Source of the DNA: Pseudomonadales bacterium
GTDB taxonomy: Bacteria > Pseudomonadota > Gammaproteobacteria > Pseudomonadales > Pseudohongiellaceae
DNA: 16,604 nt
Direction: 5' to 3'
NCBI GenBank assembly: GCA_022360535.1
Contig: JAKSCP010000531.1
Location: 1-16,604 of the forward strand
This document shows positions 1 through 7,222 of the stretch, in pieces. The position numbers and the translations under genes were made by a program. The notes under the pieces were generated by a model. The model was given only the letters and a program-made list of their open reading frames with translations, ran no database searches and was not told where the DNA came from. Position 1 is the stretch's first letter. Each line of letters begins with the position of its first letter.

Positions 1-254
1 CATTGAGGGAAATCCAACCGGTTGCTCAGTGGGCAGGACTGCGACCAGGATCGGATGCTGGTGTGCCAATTATCGGTAGGGCGCCGGGATTCAGGAATCT
101 TTATGTCAGTGCAGGGCACTACCGCAATGGCTTGGTGTTGGCCCCAGCTTCGGCACGGTTGTTAGCTGATCTTTTATTGCAAAGGGAGCCCATAATTGAT
201 CCCGAGGCTTACCAATTTTCTGAAAAACCGGCTGAGCGAATGCTGGTCAGTTAA
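1..254 (+). CDS. thiO: ThiO / glycine oxidase family FAD-dependent oxidoreductase, C-terminal end (5' partial)
   Basis: Only the last 83 codons are present; the reading frame is open at the left edge, so the true start lies outside the window. The fragment carries the C-terminal signature of DAO-family amine oxidases: an AGLRPGS segment followed by PIIGRAPG, then GHYRNGLVLAP and a closing helix ARLLADLLL. In ThiO/glycine oxidase this last block lines the FAD site; the enzyme oxidises glycine to the imine used to build the thiazole of thiamine. The stop codon overlaps the stop of the convergent pilR by 4 bp. The position beside pilR matches what I recall of thiO in Pseudomonas, which supports ThiO over another DAO-family oxidase. 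With only the C-terminus visible, substrate specificity is inferred. Confidence 0.82.
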   Translation, partial: LREIQPVAQWAGLRPGSDAGVPIIGRAPGFRNLYVSAGHYRNGLVLAPASARLLADLLLQREPIIDPEAYQFSEKPAERMLVS

Positions 255-1654
255 TCCAGGCCGAGCTTCTTCAATCGATAACGGAGAGAGCGAAAAGACA
301 TACCAAGTTTTTTGGCGGCGGCGGTTTTATTCCAGCGGGTCTCTTCCAGTGCTTTTTCGATGGCTTCGATTTCGATGGCTTCCAGATGTTTCTCCAGTGA
401 AAAATCTTCATCGATGGTGAGTTCTTTAGGTGAACCAACGATGGCTGGTTCATCTTCATGTGTCTGTGGAGTAATAGTTTCGGCGCCGGGAGCTGCCATA
501 AACTCCAGATTCGCTAAAGTGATGACATTGTCTTCACATAAAGTTGCGGCCCGTTGCAGAATATTCTCTAACTCTCTGACATTGCCTGGAAACGAATAGT
601 CTTTTAATGCCGTGAGCGCTTCTTCACTCAAGCTGCATTCAGGGATACCATTTTCAATAGCGATCTTGCTGAGCAGTGCGATGGACAACTCAGGTAGATC
701 ATCCTGTCGTTCTCTCAGCGCAGGTACGGCGAGTTCAATAACATTAATGCGGAAAAACAAATCCTGGCGTAAGCGGCCTTGCTCGACTTCTTTCGAAAGG
801 TTTTTGTGGGTCGCACTCAATAAGCGAACGTCGACAGCTTCTTCCTTTTGCGACCCAACCGGTCTTACTGCTTTTTCCTGAATCACTCGCAGTAACTTGA
901 CTTGAGTATGCAAGGGAAGGTCGGCCACCTCATCCAGAAACAGCGTGCCTCCGTTGGCAGCCTGAAACAGGCCTTGTTTATCATGATCAGCGCCGGTAAA
1001 GCTTCCCTTTAAATGGCCAAATAATTCGCTTTCCATGAGTTCTTCAGGGATGGCGCCACAGTTTACCGCTACGAAGGGACCTTCCCGGCGAGAACTCTGC
1101 TCGTGGATGGCGCGAGCTGCCAGCTCTTTACCGGCGCCAGATTCACCACTGATGTAAATCGGTGCCTGGCTTCTTGCGAGTTTTCCGATCTGTTCTCTGA
1201 GAGCAAGGATGCGTGGGGAATGGCCAGTGATAGTAGCGATAGCATCGGTTGGAGCAGTCGATTGCTGTGTGGCATGGACTTCTGGTTCGGTGCTCAAGCG
1301 CAGTGCTGATTCAACCAGGTCTCTGAGCTTTTGGAGATCGACCGGTTTAGAGACAAAATCGAAAGCACCGGCCTTGAGTGCCTTGATAGCGGTCTCGGTG
1401 CTGCCGTGGGCAGTGATTACCGCAACGGGGATCTGGTTGTAGTCACTTTGAATATGTTCTACCAGCTCGATGCCATCACCATCTGGCAGCCGCATATCGG
1501 TGAGGCAAAGATTAAACTCCTCCTTTGACAGGATTTCACGTGCGGCACCTAGATCGGCAACGCTGGCGGTGCCCAGTGACATGCGGCCCAGAGTTATCTC
1601 GAGAAGTTCTCGAATATCCGGTTCATCATCAACGATGAGTACTCTGGAAGTCAT
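251..1654 (-). CDS. pilR: PilR, sigma-54-dependent response regulator of type IV pilus genes
   Basis: This 467-residue NtrC-class activator has three parts. The receiver domain (about 1-120) has the acidic pocket DDE at 9-11, phosphoacceptor Asp53 in LTDMRLPDG and Lys103 in SKPVD. The AAA+ domain (about 142-375) has Walker A GESGAGKE at 170-177, the sigma-54 contact loop GSFTGA at 217-222 and Walker B TLFLDE at 237-242. A Fis-type helix-turn-helix occupies about 435-465, starting ETRWNKTAAAKKLG. The Ser in GSFTGA, where most family members have GAFTGA, is also what I recall for PilR. Phosphorylated PilR drives pilA transcription with RpoN. It lies 29 bp downstream of pilS on the same strand, so the pair is probably one transcript. 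No strong Shine-Dalgarno precedes the ATG, but the N-terminus matches receiver-domain starts. The assignment rests on near full-length resemblance to known PilR plus the pilS partner. Confidence 0.95.
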   Translation of the reverse strand: MTSRVLIVDDEPDIRELLEITLGRMSLGTASVADLGAAREILSKEEFNLCLTDMRLPDGDGIELVEHIQSDYNQIPVAVITAHGSTETAIKALKAGAFDFVSKPVDLQKLRDLVESALRLSTEPEVHATQQSTAPTDAIATITGHSPRILALREQIGKLARSQAPIYISGESGAGKELAARAIHEQSSRREGPFVAVNCGAIPEELMESELFGHLKGSFTGADHDKQGLFQAANGGTLFLDEVADLPLHTQVKLLRVIQEKAVRPVGSQKEEAVDVRLLSATHKNLSKEVEQGRLRQDLFFRINVIELAVPALRERQDDLPELSIALLSKIAIENGIPECSLSEEALTALKDYSFPGNVRELENILQRAATLCEDNVITLANLEFMAAPGAETITPQTHEDEPAIVGSPKELTIDEDFSLEKHLEAIEIEAIEKALEETRWNKTAAAKKLGMSFRSLRYRLKKLGLD

Positions 1655-1683
1655 GGTGCTATCAATAGTGGTACAAACTTAAG

Positions 1684-3309
1684 TTAAGCAACTGATCGGT
1701 CTGGGTGGCTGAAATAGATGCTGAAACAGCTCTTGTGTTCGTCTGTACGTCCGTAAACCAGTTGGGATTGATTAGCTTCGCACAGTTCCTTGGATATATA
1801 AAGACCAAGGCCAGTTCCCGTGCTCTCTGTGGTGTGAAACGGTTCAAATAATCGAGACTCAGCTTCCTCGTTGATGCCTTCCCCATCGTCGATTATGTTG
1901 AGGAATGGCTGCGCGTCTCCTTCATTCTCATCGACTCCGGCCTCCACCGTTAGTGTTGCACTACCAGTGTGTTTCTTGCTGTAGCGAAGTCCATTGTCGA
2001 ATAGATTATTTAACACTTGTTCCAGTTGGCCAGTGATTACGTTTACCTGGATATCATCTTTTTCAGCGACGAAAACAATCTCATCACAAATCTCATGGGT
2101 GGCTTTGTAGTTTTCAATGAACACCGGAACCCATTCGTTGAGGCTGATTCGGTTGGCTGAAGTATCGTCATGCCTGGAGGCGTCCAGGACGTCTTCGATA
2201 ATCAAATTGATCCGATTGCAATGATCCAGAATGATTTCGATCATACGCTTGTCATCATCGGGGACGCTTTCGGATTCTCGAAGAAGCTGGCTGGCGTGAC
2301 TAATGGCACCAAGAGGGTTGCGCACTTCATGAGCAATACTGGCGGTGAGTCGACCCAGCGACGCAAGTTTCATCTGCCTGACTCGCTGCACGATCTGCCG
2401 ATTATCTTCAAGAAAAACGAGAATGTCGGAGTCAGTTTCAGGATCGAGGAACGCGAAGTTAAGCTGTAGCTGTTTGTTGCTGCCTGGAATGCTAATGGGT
2501 TGCGGTTGTCGCTTTGGGTTTATTTTCCATAATGCAAGCTGGTCAGCGATGATTTCAGGTAAGCGATTTGAATTAGCTGGATCAATTTCTTTCAGCTCGT
2601 TCAGGAGAGGTAGAAGTGTGGTGCGTGCGGCACTGTTCATAGTCAAAACATTCAGTGCCGAATCCACTACCATGACCCCCGTGCGCATACGCTGGATAAT
2701 TTCATTGTTCAGCTTTTCCAAATCTACGATATCGCTTGCTTGTTTATCTGCAAGTTTTGCCGTCTTATAAAATCGATCTGTCAGAGTTTGCACATACAGT
2801 GAAGTAGCAAACAGAATGATTCCAAGGATACCAGTTTGAAGAAACTGATTCGGTGCGTCTTCGAATGCCAGTGCGAGAACGATTTCGGAATAGATGATCG
2901 CCAGTGTTGCGACAGCAGCAAGAAAGGTGCTGATGCGCCCCCGGATTAAGATGCTGCCTGCGGCGATGGTGACAATCATAAATAAGCCCAGCCCACTGGC
3001 AACGCCTCGGCTGGTGTAGATCAGCAGAGCAATCACCAGGATATCTACGATCAACATCCCACTCACCACCGATTGGTTGCGCATGAAGCGGCGCACCGAC
3101 TGTGTGAAGAAAGTGAGGATGACACCGAAGATGGCGTAAATCGCATTGACCTGAACGAACAGGGTTGGATCCAGGATGCCCAGAACAGAGGTTTCTGGCG
3201 AACTGATGTAAGTCATCAGCAATACCAGAGGTAAAACGATGCGATAGACGTTATAGACGATCGAAACGTTCGCTATCTGCTCTTCGTATTGTGAAGTTCT
3301 TTCAGCCAT
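1684..3309 (-). CDS. pilS: PilS, membrane sensor histidine kinase of the type IV pilus system
   Basis: The 541-residue protein begins with six hydrophobic segments (about 22-37, 50-70, 81-99, 104-122, 128-149 and 156-175), the six-helix N-terminus typical of PilS. A coiled-coil linker and a PAS-like region follow (about 190-305). The kinase core has the H-box SIAHEVRNP with phosphoacceptor His327, the N-box around 431-440 (NNLFDNG), a G1 box DDGEGI at 474-479 and a G2 box GTGLGL at 498-503. PilS autophosphorylates and passes the phosphate to PilR; in Pseudomonas it senses pilin levels in the inner membrane. Here it is divergent from nadE across 131 bp and lies just upstream of pilR. The ATG at 3309 lacks a clear Shine-Dalgarno, so the exact start is less certain than the identity. 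Confidence 0.94.
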   Translation of the reverse strand: MAERTSQYEEQIANVSIVYNVYRIVLPLVLLMTYISSPETSVLGILDPTLFVQVNAIYAIFGVILTFFTQSVRRFMRNQSVVSGMLIVDILVIALLIYTSRGVASGLGLFMIVTIAAGSILIRGRISTFLAAVATLAIIYSEIVLALAFEDAPNQFLQTGILGIILFATSLYVQTLTDRFYKTAKLADKQASDIVDLEKLNNEIIQRMRTGVMVVDSALNVLTMNSAARTTLLPLLNELKEIDPANSNRLPEIIADQLALWKINPKRQPQPISIPGSNKQLQLNFAFLDPETDSDILVFLEDNRQIVQRVRQMKLASLGRLTASIAHEVRNPLGAISHASQLLRESESVPDDDKRMIEIILDHCNRINLIIEDVLDASRHDDTSANRISLNEWVPVFIENYKATHEICDEIVFVAEKDDIQVNVITGQLEQVLNNLFDNGLRYSKKHTGSATLTVEAGVDENEGDAQPFLNIIDDGEGINEEAESRLFEPFHTTESTGTGLGLYISKELCEANQSQLVYGRTDEHKSCFSIYFSHPDRSVA

Positions 3310-3381
3310 CCAGTCGTCGTAAGGGGGTCGTGAAGTCTGCCAGGAAGCTTGTGATTACCGCTTTCTCAAGTCAATTTATCG

Positions 3382-3387
3382 TACAAT
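3382..3387 (+). promoter_or_regulatory. possible -10 element for nadE in the pilS–nadE divergent intergenic region
   Basis: TACAAT matches the sigma-70 -10 consensus at five of six positions and lies 54 bp before the chosen nadE start. No convincing -35 hexamer is found 16-18 bp upstream, so this is a weak call. The 131-bp region must hold promoters for both divergent transcripts, but I see no clear one for pilS. Confidence 0.25.
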
Positions 3388-3440
3388 AGACGAGCTAGAT
3401 TAACGTTGGAAGCGGCAATCGACAGTGAATGGGAGGATCA

Positions 3441-5090
3441 ATGCCAGGGAAGTTGAAGATAGTCATGGCCCAGCTCAATCTGCTGGTGGGTGACATTGAT
3501 GGCAATACTGATCGGATCATCGATAGCTGCAGGCAGGCCATTGAAAAGCACGGAGCTGACATTGTGGCTTTTCCGGAGCTTAGCCTTACTGGTTACCCCC
3601 CCGAGGATTTGTTGCTGCGCCCAAGTATGCAGATTCGCGTCGAACGGGCGCTGGAGAAAATCGTTGCGGCTAACTTGGAGACTTACTGTGTCGTCGGTTT
3701 TCCCAGTCGGCACAATGACATCATCTACAACGCACTGGCCGTTATTCATGGCGGAGAAGTTCTGGCCACTTACCATAAGCAATGTCTCCCTAACTACCAG
3801 GTGTTTGACGAGCGCCGCTACTTTCAGCCCGGTAACGCACCCTGTGTTGTTAACATTAAAGGTCAGCCAATCGCTTTCACCATTTGTGAAGACTTGTGGG
3901 AGCCGGAACCGGTTTCTCAGGCGCGTGACGCAGGAGCCAACTTGCTTGTTAACATCAATGCGTCACCCTTTCATATAGGCAAGCAGGAAGAACGCAAATC
4001 CTTGTTAGTGCAGCGCAGTCAGGAAGGTGAATTTCCGATTGTTTACATCAACCTTGTGGGCGGGCAAGACGAATTGGTATTCGATGGCGGGTCGATGCTT
4101 GTCGATGCGGCTGCTGAGACCGCGCTGGAGGTCCCGGTATTTCAGGAAGGACTGTTCGAGGCTCAGTTGAGTTTTAATGAGGATGGCAAATTCAGTATCG
4201 ATTCTCCAGCCTCACAAGCGACAATGTCGATTGAGGCTCAGGTATATGCAAGTCTGGTGTTGGGAGTGCGGGACTACGTCAACAAAAACAAGTTCCGTGG
4301 CGTGGTACTGGGGCTTTCCGGTGGTATCGATTCTGCGGTCACCCTTGCTGTTGCGGTAGATGCGCTGGGTAGTGATCGCGTGGAAGCGGTAATGATGCCG
4401 TTTGAATACACTTCGCAACTGAGTCTGGATTGTGCCGCTACACAGGCAGAAACCCTGGGAGTGAACTACCAGGTGATAGCGATCAACGAAATCTATGCCA
4501 GCTTTATGCAGGCGCTGCGTGAGGAGTTTGCCGGCCTGGACGAAGATGTCAGCGAACAAAACATACAGGCTCGCGCTCGAGGCGTCATTCTGATGGCTAT
4601 CTCCAATAAAAAGGGGCATTTGGTACTTACTACTGGCAACAAGAGTGAGATAGCGGTTGGGTATTCGACGCTGTACGGAGATATGGCAGGAGGTTTTGAT
4701 GTTTTGAAAGATGTCTCCAAGACCCTGGTCTACCGGTTGGCAAAGTATCGTAATGAACAGGCCGCAGCTGATAACAAAGCTCCCATTCCGCAGGAAGTGA
4801 TAGATCGGCCTCCTTCGGCGGAACTGGCGCCGGGGCAGGTTGATCAAGACTCACTGCCTGACTATGCCGTGCTGGACCAGATACTGGAACGTTACGTGGA
4901 ACAGGATATGAGTGCCGATGCCATTGTCGCTGACGGGTTTGTCGAGGAAGAAGTGAAACGGGTGTTGCGACTGGTTGACCTGAACGAATACAAACGCCGG
5001 CAGAGTCCGGTAGGTGTCAGACTGACTCAGCGTGGTTTCGGTCGAGACAGACGATATCCCATTACCAACGCCTGGCCGCTAGGTGAATAG
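3441..5090 (+). CDS. nadE: NadE, glutamine-dependent NAD+ synthetase
   Basis: This two-domain enzyme makes NAD+ from deamido-NAD+, using ammonia released from glutamine. The N-terminal nitrilase-type glutaminase domain (about 5-250) shows the Glu-Lys-Cys triad: Glu46 in FPELSLTGYPPEDLL, Lys113 in YHKQCLPNY and Cys149 in TICEDLWEP. The C-terminal synthetase domain (about 265-549) carries the PP-loop LSGGIDSAV near 292-300, TTGNKSE at 397-403 and the family ending RRYPITN. The 549-residue length is normal for the short glutamine-dependent class. An ATG at 3429 is in frame, but the one at 3441 is preferred because GGGAGG (3431-3436) sits 4 bp before it and the family normally begins close to the KIVMAQLN block. 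nadE is divergent from pilS and ends 10 bp before the convergent DUF3106-like gene. It shows no functional link to either neighbour. Confidence 0.96.
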   Translation: MPGKLKIVMAQLNLLVGDIDGNTDRIIDSCRQAIEKHGADIVAFPELSLTGYPPEDLLLRPSMQIRVERALEKIVAANLETYCVVGFPSRHNDIIYNALAVIHGGEVLATYHKQCLPNYQVFDERRYFQPGNAPCVVNIKGQPIAFTICEDLWEPEPVSQARDAGANLLVNINASPFHIGKQEERKSLLVQRSQEGEFPIVYINLVGGQDELVFDGGSMLVDAAAETALEVPVFQEGLFEAQLSFNEDGKFSIDSPASQATMSIEAQVYASLVLGVRDYVNKNKFRGVVLGLSGGIDSAVTLAVAVDALGSDRVEAVMMPFEYTSQLSLDCAATQAETLGVNYQVIAINEIYASFMQALREEFAGLDEDVSEQNIQARARGVILMAISNKKGHLVLTTGNKSEIAVGYSTLYGDMAGGFDVLKDVSKTLVYRLAKYRNEQAAADNKAPIPQEVIDRPPSAELAPGQVDQDSLPDYAVLDQILERYVEQDMSADAIVADGFVEEEVKRVLRLVDLNEYKRRQSPVGVRLTQRGFGRDRRYPITNAWPLGE

Positions 5091-5100
5091 TCTCTGTTAG

Positions 5101-5628
5101 TCAGTTAGGCTGACGCTGTGGCCGGTTTTGCCGCAGTATTTCCTGCACCCGCCGTTGAGATTCACGAATCTGCTGCGCCGCTTCGCGTTGCAGTTGCCGT
5201 TCTCTTTGCAAAGCCTCGATTTGCTCGCTATATCGACGCCGTAATTCCCGGCGTTGAGGTTCTGAAAGATTCTGGAAGCGTCGCTGAATGTTTCGCAACC
5301 GTCGCTGCTGCTCACCACTAAGCCCATTGAAGCGTTGAAAGCGTTCGTTGATTAGCTGCCTTTGTTGCTGTGTCAGATTCTGGAAGCGGCGTTGTTGGCT
5401 GAGTGCTTGTTGACGCTGTTGTGGCGGCAGGCGTTCCCATTGATTAGCCCCTCGGCGCAAGCGTTGTTGCCGTTCAGCGGGCAGATCGTCCCATTGGGAT
5501 TCCAATTGCTGCAATATCTGCCTTTCTTCGAAGGACAGATCGGTCCAGGGTATTTTTTCCTGTGCAAGCAATACGCCGGATAGGCAGAGACTGCCGGCGA
5601 GTAGTGCTTGAAGAAAAAGTTTAGCCAT
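5101..5628 (-). CDS. exported Arg/Gln-rich DUF3106-like repeat protein, last gene of the sigma operon
   Basis: This 175-residue protein starts with a Sec-type signal peptide (hydrophobic residues 4-21, likely cleavage after LLA at 20-22). Residues 28-135 form six consecutive 18-residue repeats with the pattern [W/F]xxL[S/P/T]xxxRQ.L, and an Arg/Gln-rich helical tail follows. The composition and the 'LSxxqRxxL' pattern match my memory of the DUF3106 family, which is often found beside sigma factors. The mature part is strongly basic (about 32 Arg+Lys against 19 Asp+Glu). Its ATG overlaps the upstream stop as TAATG, with AGGA at 5632-5635, so translation is probably coupled. The architecture recalls periplasmic helical stress proteins such as CpxP/Spy, but homology to them is not claimed. 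Function is unknown; a periplasmic location is inferred from the signal peptide. Confidence 0.85.
   Translation of the reverse strand: MAKLFLQALLAGSLCLSGVLLAQEKIPWTDLSFEERQILQQLESQWDDLPAERQQRLRRGANQWERLPPQQRQQALSQQRRFQNLTQQQRQLINERFQRFNGLSGEQQRRLRNIQRRFQNLSEPQRRELRRRYSEQIEALQRERQLQREAAQQIRESQRRVQEILRQNRPQRQPN
5224..5547 (-). repeat. six tandem 18-residue (54-nt) repeats within the DUF3106-like gene
   Basis: Residues 28-45, 46-63, 64-81, 82-99, 100-117 and 118-135 align without gaps. The first three begin with Trp and the last three with Phe; Leu is fixed at position 4 and Ser/Pro/Thr at position 5, and Arg or Gln is usual around positions 8-10. The DNA copies have diverged, so the repeat is mainly visible at protein level and is old rather than a recent slippage product. 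Confidence 0.85.
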
Positions 5629-5954
5629 TATTCCTGTCCCGCATCGTTTTGCTGGTTGTTGCCGGTGTTGCTACCGTTATTTCCAGCATTGGAAATCTGA
5701 TCCATTCTGTCTGCCAGTTCAAACAAATCCTCAAATTCATCGCTGAGTAGACTTTCAGGTTCGATCCATTCGCCGTTATCAGTCTGAAACGAGCCAAGAA
5801 ATTCCAACAACTCAATATCCGGCAACAGCGGAGTCTCCTGTGAATCGTTGGACTCTTCTGCTGCGTAGCTATCGATATGCATATTTCCCACTAAGACCAA
5901 GGTAAATAAAGTTAAACCAGAGGGAATCCTCTTGTTCCTCGATGCGTTCATCAT
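5628..5954 (-). CDS. small acidic exported protein of unknown function, third gene of the sigma operon
   Basis: This 108-residue protein has a positively charged start, a hydrophobic stretch (about 13-23) and a plausible cleavage site at SYAA (29-32). The mature part contains about 20 acidic residues and one Arg. A conserved-looking core ELLEFLGSF..DNGEWIEP (about 48-66) is followed by an acidic stretch, and the tail (about 88-108) is rich in Asn, Gly and Gln. I associate the LLEFLGS...W core with small uncharacterised proteins next to sigma factors in other gammaproteobacteria, but this is from memory. The ATG directly abuts the stop of the upstream gene (TAGATG) and the stop overlaps the downstream ATG, so it is embedded in a coupled operon. 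That supports it being a real gene even though no function is recognised. Confidence 0.78.
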   Translation of the reverse strand: MMNASRNKRIPSGLTLFTLVLVGNMHIDSYAAEESNDSQETPLLPDIELLEFLGSFQTDNGEWIEPESLLSDEFEDLFELADRMDQISNAGNNGSNTGNNQQNDAGQE

Positions 5955-6497
5955 CTAGTTGTCTGGAAATCCGTTTTCTTCCAGCCATAGGTAAAAATCC
6001 AGGTTTTCATAGAGTTCCAGATCATCCGCCGAAGCGACCAAGGCAAGTTCGTCGTCCAGGCTAAAATCTTCTATCTGATCGGTGGGTGAATAAAACAAGG
6101 TAGCGACAGTGACAACCAGACAGGCGGTCGCGACCATGCTTGCAGATAGCGACAGGTTGTCTCCAAAGATATCTTGCAGCCAATTTGTGACACTACTAAG
6201 CGGTGATTGTTTAGAGTGTTTGTCACTCATGCGCGATAGTGCTTCGTTGCGCATACGATTGAGGCGCTGCTCAATGCTGGCAGGGAGTTCGGTCTGCTCT
6301 TCCAGCGTGCTCAGCACGCTGTCAACCAAAAGCTCATCCTCCAACGATCCGAGCTGCGTCGTCTCCGGCTTTGCAGATAAAGCATGAGCACGTGCACCGT
6401 CGAGCTTGCTCAGGATCGACTGATCGAGTTGATCGACGCTGCGATCCAACTGTTCACAGATTTTTGCAACCAGCACTGTTTCGTCAAGTTTGTTCAT
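5955..6497 (-). CDS. single-pass membrane protein, putative anti-sigma factor (DUF3619-like)
   Basis: The 180-residue protein has a cytoplasmic-type N-terminal half, one transmembrane segment at about 118-136 and a strongly acidic C-terminal part ending YLWLEENGFPDN, which would be periplasmic. The N-terminal half holds two related segments, about 10-42 and 57-90, each ending in a 'RL..AR..AL' pattern. I recall this pattern from the DUF3619 family, which sits between a sigma factor and a DUF3106 gene in betaproteobacteria. Topology and position immediately after the sigma gene suggest an anti-sigma factor. However, there is no HxxxCxxC zinc anti-sigma motif, so the role is inferred from context. 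The ATG at 6497 overlaps the sigma stop as ATGA; a TTG at 6503, closer to a GGGAG sequence, is an alternative start giving 182 residues. Confidence 0.82.
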   Translation of the reverse strand: MNKLDETVLVAKICEQLDRSVDQLDQSILSKLDGARAHALSAKPETTQLGSLEDELLVDSVLSTLEEQTELPASIEQRLNRMRNEALSRMSDKHSKQSPLSSVTNWLQDIFGDNLSLSASMVATACLVVTVATLFYSPTDQIEDFSLDDELALVASADDLELYENLDFYLWLEENGFPDN

Positions 6498-7012
6498 GGC
6501 CAATGTTCTCCCAATTGCTCACGCAGGAAATGAATGGCTCTAGAATAGTGGGTTTTGACACTGCCTTCTGCACAGGACATGGCGGCTGCAGTTTGTTTTA
6601 CATCCAGTCCCTCCCAGGCACGCAATAAGAAAGCCTGTTGTTGCCGTTGGGGCAGTTTCTGTAATGCTGATTGCAATTTCACCATACCTTCATCTAATTC
6701 CGACTCTTTTTCCGGTTGTTGGCCGAATTGATCTGGTGCGGTCTGAATCGGATCTTCACCTATCTCATCGTCACTACTGAGCCAGCCGCGATACTTGTTG
6801 CGTACGCCTGTGCGGCGATACCAGTCATTGATGCGGCTGGTAAGAATTCGATAGAACAAGGGAGTCCATTCTGCCTCTTCTCGATCCGAGTACTTTTCCA
6901 CCAGTTTGAACATGGCTTCCTGCACTAGATCCAAAGCATCTTCCTGATTTCCGGTGGCTAACTGAGCAATGCGAAATGCACGGCTCTGCACCGATTTCAG
7001 GAATGCATCCAT
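6494..7012 (-). CDS. ECF-type RNA polymerase sigma factor
   Basis: At 172 residues it has the two domains of a group 4 (ECF) sigma factor. Region 2 spans about 10-75 and includes DALDLVQEAMFKLVEKY, the core-binding and -10 recognition helices. Region 4 spans about 112-165, with LPQRQQQAFLLRAWEGL and the helix-turn-helix KQTAAAMSCAEGSVKTH that reads the -35 element. The protein starts abruptly at region 2 (MDAFLKSVQSRAFRIA); no in-frame start codon was found for at least 30 bp upstream, so ATG 7012 is chosen despite a weak Shine-Dalgarno. It is the first gene of a four-gene coupled operon and follows bamD in the same direction across 210 bp. Such operons usually autoregulate, but I found no clear promoter motif to show that. 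The regulon is unknown. Confidence 0.93.
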   Translation of the reverse strand: MDAFLKSVQSRAFRIAQLATGNQEDALDLVQEAMFKLVEKYSDREEAEWTPLFYRILTSRINDWYRRTGVRNKYRGWLSSDDEIGEDPIQTAPDQFGQQPEKESELDEGMVKLQSALQKLPQRQQQAFLLRAWEGLDVKQTAAAMSCAEGSVKTHYSRAIHFLREQLGEHWP

Positions 7013-7083
7013 TAATCTCGACTTGTCCAGGATCGTGCTCCCTTGGAGTGCGGTCGGTATGAGTGCCGGCTGATTAATCTACG

Positions 7084-7136
7084 GCTCTTGAGCAGTATAT
7101 CGGCTACTCGCTCCAAAGTTGCGTCTTCCCAAGAGC
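7084..7136. repeat. 7-bp inverted repeat upstream of the sigma operon
   Basis: GCTCTTG (7084-7090) and CAAGAGC (7130-7136) are perfect inverted copies flanking 39 bp. On the minus strand a TATACT sequence (7099-7094) lies between them and could be a -10 element for the sigma operon, though no good -35 accompanies it. A regulator site or a long-range hairpin are both possible; chance is not excluded. Confidence 0.3.
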
Positions 7137-7222
7137 TATAACGCATCACCGGGAATTCGGTTTACACGGCTATGAGGGATGCTGGTCTATTGGCTGGAAG
7201 CCAGGTGATATGAGGGTTGTGG

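Noticed and set aside
2345..2770. 141-residue open frame on the plus strand
   Set aside because: It is antisense to the pilS PAS and kinase regions, Ser-rich as is typical of shadows, with no motif.
4212..4847. 211-residue open frame on the minus strand
   Set aside because: It lies wholly opposite nadE, whose motifs are intact; the protein shows no recognisable domain and is a codon shadow.
5100..5114. GTCAG/CTGAC hairpin between nadE and the DUF3106-like gene as a bidirectional terminator
   Set aside because: Only 5 bp of stem, no T-run on either side, and it overlaps the end of the coding sequence.
5224..5547. CRISPR-like or DNA satellite array
   Set aside because: The 54-nt period is seen only in the protein; the DNA copies differ and there are no spacers.
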